Shown here: positions 1-9,400 of the stretch, one piece after another | Position numbering within the stretch: position 1 is the first letter of the stretch | Layout: each line of letters opens with the position of its first letter | Origin: an uncultured Bacteroidales bacterium | GTDB lineage: Bacteria > Bacteroidota > Bacteroidia > Bacteroidales > P3 | Reading direction: 5' to 3' | NCBI GenBank assembly: GCA_937906975.1 | Contig: CALCUN010000051.1 | Span: forward strand, 1-10,327 | Length of the DNA: 10,327 nucleotides | The notes under the pieces: model-generated | What the model was told of the DNA's origin: nothing | Seen by the model: the letters and a program-made list of their open reading frames with translations, nothing else | The model's database searches: none | Position numbers and translations under genes: made by a program

Positions 1-2
1 GA

Positions 3-455
3 AAACCTAATAATGTTAAAAAGTCGTATTTCGCTAATTATGATATTGATGAATCTCGTTGGTTTGAGGATATTCGATTCATCGACGGCAAGCCATTCAA
101 AGGACAGGTGGATTTATTTGTCGGGGGAAGCCCATGCCAAAGTTTTTCTACATATGGGCATAAGAGAGGTCTTGAAGATACTCGAGGAACGCTGTTCTAC
201 GATTATGCACGATTGGTACAGGAGGTTCAACCTAAAGCATTTATATTTGAAAATGTTACTGGTCTTTTGACCCATGATAACGGAAGAACATGGAAAGTAA
301 TAAAAGAAACTTTTGAAATAAGCGATAACAGTTATGATGAAGCGTTGGAGTATATAAGCTCGAAAAAAAATAAAAAAGCAACCGAAATTGGTTGCTTTTT
401 TATTGCTTATTATTTCACAACTATCATCTTCTTAACTTGTTTTTCTTCATTGTAG
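3..455 (+). CDS. C5 cytosine DNA methyltransferase, 5'-partial and C-terminally truncated (probable gene remnant)
   Basis: The frame is open from the window edge. It carries the hallmarks of a 5-methylcytosine DNA methyltransferase, which transfers methyl from S-adenosylmethionine to cytosine, usually in a restriction-modification system. Motif IV reads GGSPCQSFS (123-149), with the catalytic Cys codon at 135-137. Motif VI reads FENVTGL, with Glu-Asn-Val at 249-257. The stretch between them (YGHKRGLEDTRG, then LFYDYARLVQEVQPKAFIF) is typical. After WKVIKETFE, ending at 317, the resemblance stops. Motif VIII (QxRxR-like), the target-recognition domain and motifs IX-X are absent, and the frame runs through the terminator hairpin into the antisense end of the neighbouring gene before its first stop at 453-455. 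Motif I lies upstream, outside the window. The GTG at 108 is not a credible start, because family-like sequence (YDIDESRWFEDIRFIDG) precedes it in frame. The product is very unlikely to be an active enzyme. A split methyltransferase or an assembly join are less likely alternatives. Confidence 0.8.
   Translation, partial: KPNNVKKSYFANYDIDESRWFEDIRFIDGKPFKGQVDLFVGGSPCQSFSTYGHKRGLEDTRGTLFYDYARLVQEVQPKAFIFENVTGLLTHDNGRTWKVIKETFEISDNSYDEALEYISSKKNKKATEIGCFFIAYYFTTIIFLTCFSSL
369..404. terminator. Bidirectional intrinsic terminator between convergent genes
   Basis: The arms at 369-383 and 390-404 form a perfect 15-bp inverted repeat with the core GCAACC/GGTTGC and a 6-base loop (384-389). On the minus strand it begins 5 bases past the stop codon of the giant gene. 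The T-run of the stem is followed by another run of eight T (complement of 363-370), a textbook Rho-independent signal. On the plus strand the right arm ends in six T (396-401), so it could also stop transcription coming from the methyltransferase remnant. Confidence 0.88.
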
Positions 456-3400
456 TACATTGTGTAATAGTATGTACCTTCTGCTAAGTTAAGGTCTTCA
501 AGTTTGATTTCGCTTCTTCCTTGTGGGAAGGCTCCTGTTTTTTGATATACTATTTGACCTATGTTGTTTGTTATTACCAATTCCACATTTCCTGCTTCTG
601 GAAGTGTGAAGCCTATCGCTGTTTGGTTGTCAAATGGATTTGGTTGGTTTTGTTCTAACTCAAAGCTTGGTGTTGCGGCTTGGTCTTCCAATCCTACGTA
701 TGACTTAACCACTACGATATTTGTTGAGTCGTTTCTATGGTCTGCATCGTATGGATATTCAATCCATGCAATTAGGTTATATTCTCCATTCGCATTCTTT
801 GGTATTCTTTGATCAAAGTTCATATAACGTATCAATGCTGGGTTTGGTTCGTCATATTCCCAATTGAATGTTTGTGTTATTTTGTTACCAAAGTCTCCGT
901 TTTGAACAAGGTGCGCTCTCACTTGTGTTGTTCCGCCTATTGTTCCAGCGTTGTGTGCGATAAGTTGTACTTTGCAGTCTTCTGCTGCTGTTTGTTCTAC
1001 AAAGATTGTGTCTGCAACACCATCTCTGTATCCCATGTAAAGAACGCTTGTTGTGTCGTTTTCTCTATCGCTTTCGTTTTCTGCTGAAACGTATGCTGTG
1101 ATTGAGTAGTAAGGTCCGTTTGCTCTTGGAAGTTCTACTTCAAACTTGTGGTGTGCAAGTGTTCCTGAAGGTACGATGTTGCCTAATCTATATGTTTCTT
1201 CTACAACGTTTGCAATGTCTCCATTATAGTAGTATCCTACTGTTACGTTGCCTACTCCTACTGAACTTCTGTTCATAAAGGTTAGTTGTACTGACATATT
1301 GTCTGGGTCTGCATCGTCAATTGTTACATATTTTGCTTCTAAGTCTCTTGTAGCACTTGTTCCTTCCAAACGTTTGTAAAGGGTGTCGTTGTCGTGATAG
1401 TAGTCGCCTTCTTGTCCTGTCCAACATTTTAGGTTTACTGAACCAAATGATGCTCTAAATCTTTCGTTGAAACGATAGATGTATTCATCTCCATTGTATA
1501 ATGGTGGTGTGAAGTAAACTGTTTCTGTTATTGTTGTTCCTCCTGAAACAGTGTATCCAACAGGTAATTCACTTACTGGATCTAATCCATAGTTCTTAAT
1601 ATGTATTGCTACTTCTATGTTATCGTTTGATACGATTTGTTCTCCTGGTGCTGTGATTGCTACTATTCCAACGTCTTTTTGTAATGGTCCTATCACAACT
1701 GATACGCAACAAGAGTCGTTATCTGTATATACGTCTGTTGGGTTTAGTCTTGTAAAGGCACATAGGTTGAATGGATCTGGCATTCCTACTGCTAAGTATG
1801 TTCCTTGTGTGAATGTATAGTGCATTGTATCGTCTGGTTCTATGCCTGCATTTGTTATTGTTTCACAAATTGGTATGTACATTCCTTCTGCCATGTAGCA
1901 TACTTCAAGGTTGTCTAATACTTGTGCTCCATAGTTCTTGATACCTACTCTTGGATAGAAGTTTGATCCGTAGTTTGGTAGTTCGTTTGGTTCAAGATTT
2001 ATTGTTAATACTCCGGCATCTTGATCACGTTTTGCTCTCTTGATTTCAAAGTTGTCTATCGCAACTCCATCGTTTCGAGATGTTGCACTCTTGAATACAA
2101 ATCGGAATTGTAATTCGTTACCAAATAAGTGTGTAATGGATTTTAGTGAGTAAATTATTTCTTTCCATGTTGCTGTTGTTGTAAATCCTTCTTCTGCATT
2201 GTACCAGTTTGTTCCATTAGGGTCATCTGCTGTTCCTAACATTATCCATTTTCCTTCCCAGTTTAGGTATTCTACGTGCATTGATGATCCTGTTGCAAAG
2301 GCTGTACGCATCATGAAGGTCATTGTGTCTGGTTTTACAACACCTATGTCATATATTGGTGTGTATAGGTAACTTTCGTTGTTTGCAGGGTATGTTCCTT
2401 CTAGTTTTGTTTTCCAACAGTTAGGGTCTGAATATGGTGCGTTGATTTTGCTATTGCTTGCTGCTGGTGTTCCAAATTCCCAACAGTTTGTTGGGTTAGA
2501 TGTGTTTACATCGTATGCAAAGAAGTCATCGTTTCCTTCTGGTTCGTCAAAGTTTGTTTGATATGGTACTACTACTTTCTTGAATACGTGAACTGTCTTA
2601 GAGATAGTGTCGTTTTCATGATAGTTGTCGCCTGCTGTATTTACGTATGCTCTTAGGGTCGTGTTGCCTAATGGTAATTCTACTTGTCCTAAGGTTACTA
2701 TTTCTGAGGTTCCTGTTGCTAAGTTACCATTCCAGTTAAATACTTGTTCTGGATCTGAGTTCATTTGCCATGTTATGGTTGCAGATGTTAAGGCATCTAA
2801 TCCCGCATTCTTCAATTGTACTTTTACTGTTTGTTGTGTTGTTGATAAGAATTGTGCTGGTTCTGTGAATGCTTGTAATTCTGCGTTTACTTGTTCTGGT
2901 GTGCGAACTAATAGTTTGTAATCTTCTACCTCCCCTCTTGATGGTGAAGATTCTGATGAGGAACCATCTGGTATTGTTGTTTGATTTCCTCCTTGTGCTA
3001 AGATTACTCTCATTCTTGTTAATCCTGACAAGGTTGCTGATGGAACGTTTAGTGTGTTTACTGCTGTTTGACCTGACCAAATTGTATCACTCATAACACT
3101 TTCATCTGCTGCAAAGATTCCGTCTCTGTTCCAGTCAATAAAGGCTTTAACCCAACCTCCTACTACTCCTGCTTCCATTGCTGAGGAGTTATCTGCTTGT
3201 ACTTCTATTACGTCATTTACTCCTTTAAACAATACTGCTGGTGCAATTTCTTCTGTGTAGTTTGTGTATTGGTTACCTGATGCGTTTGAGGTTGATTCCA
3301 TCGTTCCAAGTTTAACTCTTGTAATGTCTAATGATTCTGCATTGCCTGATGTGGCATTTGCATAAATATTTGCTCCATTCTTAGGTTTGATAAGCACGTA

Positions 3401-6400
3401 ATCACAAGTGTCATTTAAGGCTGTAATGTCGTTGTTTGCATCTACCCATGCTCTCACTTTGTATGTTTTTGATACGTTTGACATATCAGCAAGTTGGTTG
3501 AATGAGTATATGTATGGTGTTAGTGGTTGTATTGTTGCTGTACAAGTTTCTGTTACTATTATTTCTTCTGCTGTTGCAGGTGAGGTTGGTTTTATGCTGT
3601 ATGAGATATTGAAGTTTGAAAGTGGTTCTGTACCATAGTTTATTACATCTACTTTTATTGTATCACCAAGTTCCATATATACCCAACCTTCTGCTATTGG
3701 CTCTACTACTGCTCTTGCTGAAGCATCTACTTCTGCTCTTGGGTCAAGGTAAACGGTTACTGGTGTAAATTCACTCGCACATGGATATGCTCCAGAGGCA
3801 TTTACCATTACATAGAATGTAGTATCTGCAAATAATTGTGTGGTTGTGTAATTTCTTGATGAGTTGTATGATGTTGGTGCATAGAATGGTGAAGAAGCAA
3901 ACTGGTTAGAATACCATTTTATTGGAAGACTGTTTACTTGTTCTGCTGATGGGTGTCCCCATGTTCCGTATGGTATGTAGTCGTGTGTTACTGTTGGTGC
4001 AGGAGGCGATACTTTTGAGATTACGGTCTTAGCTGTAGATAAGGTATCGTTATCTGCTAGGTTATCTCCTACTGCTTTTACTATTGTAATTAGGTGAAGT
4101 GTGTCATCTGTCATATCTGTTGGATAGATGTTCGATGTTGTGTTGAAGGTGTATGTAAGTGCTGCTCCTGGTTGTAGGTTATTGAAGTTTACGCCGTTTG
4201 TTGCATCTGTGTAAGGGAATGTTAATAATTCTGTTACAACTTGATCTGGTCTTTCTGTAAAGTAGTATTTTACTTCAATAGTGTTATTAGCGTTTACTTG
4301 GTACTCTCCTACGTTCTTAATCTTTGTTTGAACTTCATAGTTCACAAGGTTACAACGTTCTGTTGTTACTGTTATTCCATCGATTTTTAAGTCTGTTGAT
4401 GGTATGGTTAAGAATGATGTGTATGCTGTGTCATTTGTGTAAGTTGTATCGTCTGTAAGTGTTGTGTAAACATACATATATAATTCTTCATCTACATCAT
4501 AGTTCAACGGTGGTGTGAATGTTCCTTGGAATGTAAAGGTTGTTGTTTCTAATGAGGCTAACATTCCTGTCCAAGTTTCAGTCATTTGTTGGATTATGCT
4601 TGTAGAGTCTTGGTGATACTTCAATACTGCTGTTACATCTATTGAACTGATTGTGTAGTTACCAAAGTTCTTTAATTCTACTGATACTGTTATTGGTTCG
4701 CTTTCTATGTATTCATCTCCTTCAATAGGTTGTAATATTGTTGGAACACCTGTATCAGTACTTGTGAACATGTATTCGTATGCTCCTATTGTTGGTTTTG
4801 GAGAAATTGGTCGTACATTGTTGTCTATATCTACATTTATATCATCTAATGGATCAGCTGCTCTCACTATGTCTGTTGGCCATCTTAGAGATAAGGTAGA
4901 ATCGTTCAAGAATGAGTTTTCAATAGATAAGGATAGGTTATCCATTCCGTTTGCTGTTTGTAATAATTCTAGGTTTGCTTTATCTGCTCCCCAGTTAGCA
5001 AACTTACTTCCATTGGTTGTATAGTTGTTTGTGTTACACAACACAACTACTCCTGATGCTTCTGCTACATGGATTGCATATCCTTTTCCTTGGTTGTCTA
5101 AGTTGTTGTTTCTAACTCTTATTCCAGAACCTGTTTCTCCAATTGCCAATGCTCTTGATTTAGCACTATTTGTAGAGGTCTTCATGTAAACTGTGTTATA
5201 GAATACATCTACGTTTGTTACATTGTCTAACGATATACCGTATGATTCAAAGTTAGTTGAAACATTTGGTCCTACCATAGAAACTGAGTTATTTGCTATT
5301 TTTGCTGATGAGTTTTGTGCAAAGTTTGAGTTTTTAAGTTCTATACCAACTCTATCTGCTGTTCCTTTGTGTAAGAATAATCTATTTGACATCAAATTCA
5401 AAGAACCGCTTATTTGAGATAATTTAACAGCTGTTAATACTATCTTTGAAGTGTCGGTACTAATTGAGTTGTTGTTTATTTGTAGGTTGTTAATGTTTGA
5501 TAAGTCTAATGCTGTTGTTCCAAAATCATAGAATCTATTGTTAGTAATATTCAATGATGTTACTGCATCTTCAGATTTTATTTGATTTGAAGAACCATAG
5601 AAATTGTTATTTGTAAATGTTATGTTATTACTATTTTTCAATTTCATTAAGTCTGGTGTAACAGAATGTGGTGTTGCAAATGTTATTTGATTGAATGTAA
5701 TGTTTGCTGAGTTGTTTACATCTACAACGTATGATGTATTTGTATCTGTTATAGAGATTGTCAAATCTTGGAATGTAATATTTGTAACAGAGTCTAAACT
5801 CAATACATATTTCGCATCATTATCTGCTGTTGATGCTGCTGTGTATGTTATTATTGTTTGATCTGCATTTGCTTCTCCTTTTATTACCACATAATTTTCT
5901 GCTGATAATCCTGCTATGTCAGATATTACTAATTGCTCATTGTATGTTCCTTGTTTTATTACTGCTTCTATTGGTCCGCATAATCCAGAAGACTTCAATA
6001 CATTTATAAATTCATTGATTGTTGCATAATCATCTGTTGCATCTGGACCGATTGTTACACTTGTTAAACCATCTGTGTTACCTAAGCATGAAGATAAGGT
6101 TGATGACACTGTGTCATTTGAAGCTTCTGCATCGCCTTGTTTAACTACCCAAGCAACTAATTCTATTGTTCCTGAATTAAATGTGTAGTTTCCTATATTT
6201 ACTACTGCTGTTGCATTATTTACAAGGCTTCCTGTCCAACTATATGGAGTTTGTGCTACACCATTAACAGTCCAATGTATATCTAATGATGTTAATGTTT
6301 CTGAACCGTAATTTTTTAATTCTACATCTATTGGTGTTGCTACTCCTGCTAGAATATTTGTTCCTGCAACAGGTGATTGTATAGAAACTAAACCTGCATC

Positions 6401-9400
6401 AACTGACGGAGGTGCAGCTACTGTTACTATTACTTCTTCTCTTGGTGATACACAACCAAAATTACTTAAATTAAATTGAATATTTGGTCGTCTTTGTGAT
6501 GTTGTTGTTGGGTCTCCTGTGTATTCACAAGCATTGTTACTAGCATGACGATAAGAAATTGCTGAGTTGTAATCTGTTTCTGTTTGTTTAACTTTTACTT
6601 TACCATTTGTAGTTGTTGTTTCAAAACATATTTGTACAACTATGTTGCTTTGTCCATTATATTGGAAAGGTTCTGTGAATTGAATTGTTTCCCAACCTGA
6701 ATCAGAAGTAGAAAGTGATAAAGAACCTGAATAAACTTCTTCTAATCCGTTAATCCATGTTGTTATATCATTTTGAGTTGTTGTTCCTATACTAACTCTG
6801 TAAACGCCCATTGTTACATTTGCATTTACATCTTGTATATCAAATGCTATACTACTTATAGAACCTTCTGTTACTCCTGCAGCATTAAGCTCACTTGCTT
6901 TAAATAAGTATTGTTCTTTTGCTTTTTTAGTTGTGTATGCAAATGGAGCTGGGTGAGATGCTGTAGTATTTGTTATTGTTCCTACTTCAACTTGATAGTT
7001 ATTAGTTTGCTCTATGATAGATGCTACATAGAATGTATCTGTTTCATAAAGTATAGGTGTTGTATAGTTTCCTCTTGTTAATTCTTCTTCTGTATATGGG
7101 TCATCATACCAAATCAACAAATTTGAACTTGTTGCTGTTAATGTAGTTTGACTTGCATAATCAATAGAAACATCACTTGCAGTTGGTGTTAGAGGTGTCA
7201 TTAATGAAGTTATAGTTGAATAAGATGTGTCATTAGAATGTAAAACATCTGTTGAAAGATTAGTATATGCTTTAAGAGTAAATTCTCTTGCTGCTGTATT
7301 AGCAGAAAGGTTTACTGTTGGTCCTAAAACAAATTCAACTGTATCGTAAGGTGCTATACTTTGTGTATAAGAATCAGTAACAGTTGATATTAATGTTCCA
7401 TTTTCGTAAACTTCACATACAACAGGTATAGGATCGCTACTTGCTTGAACCCCCATATTAACTATTTCTACTTTTACTTCTTCATCTGTTAAAGTACAAG
7501 CTGATTCTGTATCAATTCCATTTACTGAAACAGAGGCAACACCAGGATTGACTTCTGGAACGCCTGTTACATTTACATTATATACTGTTTTATAACCATA
7601 ACATCCGTTGTCTTCTGCTATTAATAATGTAGGGTTAAGTTCTCCTATTGTCATAGGATTTGTAGCTGAAGAAACAATCCAACTTGCTTGATTATTACCA
7701 GATGTTGTTATTCTACTAATACCTGCTTTTCCTGTACAATTTAAATCAGTTGATGCACCAGTCCAAACAGAAGAAGGAACGCCTATTGAAGTAGGGAATG
7801 TAGCGCCATTTAATGCAACAGCGTCTATAATTGTTCCTTGTGCATTTTCGATAAATGCACCAAGTTTATTTGTTTGTGTTACTGAACCTGTTCCAATTCC
7901 TAATGCTAAATCTGTATCAACGCTACTTTGAGCTTTATTTAATAATGTAACAGTTGCTCCCGGTGCCAAAGTAAAGCCTGATGGGAATTCATAAGTTTTT
8001 GTTATAGATGTTCCCAACTCTTGATTTGCATTGGCTTTTATAAATTTGAATTTATATCCAGCCATATTTGCAACACCGTTACCTAAGTTTGAAATCTCAT
8101 ACGCATTAGCAGTAGTAACCCAAGCAGGTAAAGGAGAAGTTAATCCTTCTGCTGAAGAAGCTGTTTTTGATAATTGGATTTCTGTTATCTTAATATTTGG
8201 TATTTCTGATTTTTCTGAGAAATATAAAGTTGTGTCTGCATACAATACAGTTGTTTGTAAAGATTGCGACTTTAAGAATGGTTCTTCATCAGTTATTGCA
8301 TAGAACCAATAAACAGAGTCATTAGATTGAACATTCAAAGTAGCCGCTGTTCCGTAAGGTACGTTTATTGACATATCTGCTCTTGCAGGTATTTGATGAC
8401 TTGAAAATACCTTTGCTTTTATTGTGTCATTTGACTTAATTGTATCTAAAGCAAATGAACTCCATGCAATCAAATCTAAATCTAAGTCTTGTGTTGGTGC
8501 AGAGAAATCATAAGTTTGAGTAAAGTTAAAGTCATATTCTACGTTTGGTGCTATAGCATGTGTAACAGTACCTGTTTTTACTGTTGAATTATTTACTCTA
8601 TAATTCATAGTAACTGAGTTTGCAGGTATTGTGTTATCACTTATGTTTTTAAATCTAACAGTTATGTTTTCTGTTCCAAAATCACAACCAGAATAAGATG
8701 GAGTTCCATCAAACATCACGTTGTATGTACCACTATTTGGAGTAACAGACATTACATATATATTATTTGTAGGAGGTAAGAACTCTAATGCTCCTATACA
8801 AGGAACAGACGCTCTTGGTCTTCCAAAGAAGTCATCTGTTACTTGAGAAATTGCAATACCTTTTGAACACAAGAAAGTATTTGTTGTATTCAAATCATTC
8901 CATGCAGCAAACAATGGATCTACTGTATAGTGAGAATTAGATTCATTTGTATAAGTTTCCCAAATTGTAGGACTATCTACAGTTGAATTTTCATAATAGA
9001 ACAAATAAGAAGAAGTTTCTCCTGGAACTTTATAATACAAGTTGTTTGAATATGCTATAGATTGAGGAGAAGAAGGAGTAGTTTTAACTGCATAACCATT
9101 CAACTCACTAGCCAATATATTATTTTTTACTTGTATATTACTTGTAGTTGTTCCTGTGTAACCCAAATTGTAAGCAATTGCATTAGCATCTGTACCTAAA
9201 GCATACACATTATTATATGCTAACAATATATTTGTTCCAGAAACCAAGTTTACACCATAAAGAGTGATTGGAGAATAAGTCATTATATTGTTGTTTCTAA
9301 CACTTATTTTGTTATTAACAACTTTTGCAAGCGTTCCATTAGGAATATCCGAAAGGATAATCGCACTTACACCTGACAATACGAACTCATTCTTATTAAC

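Noticed and set aside
108..110. GTG as the start of the methyltransferase
   Set aside because: Methyltransferase-like sequence continues in frame upstream to the window edge, so the true start is outside the window.
13..270. Plus-strand reading frame of 85 codons at the left edge
   Set aside because: It overlaps the methyltransferase frame, which carries the real motifs (GGSPCQSFS, FENV). This frame shows no family features.
402..455. Hydrophobic tail (IAYYFTTIIFLTCF) of the methyltransferase frame as a membrane segment
   Set aside because: It is the translation of the terminator arm and of the reverse strand of the giant gene's 3' end, past the point where the methyltransferase similarity ends.
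561..1087. Plus-strand open frames opposite the giant gene (561-812, 809-1087)
   Set aside because: They are low-complexity antisense shadows. The minus-strand frame carries continuous recognisable domains through the same region.
2736..3096. Second minus-strand frame (2736-3080) and a plus-strand frame (2869-3096) over the GEVED region
   Set aside because: Both overlap the GEVED coding sequence in other frames. Their Arg/Ser- or Leu-rich translations are typical of out-of-frame reading.
1500..7200. Recurrent short T/G-rich strings such as tgttgttgtt, as a possible DNA repeat array or CRISPR
   Set aside because: They are codon-level echoes of Thr/Asn-rich protein. There is no constant repeat length, no spacers and no exact long repeats.
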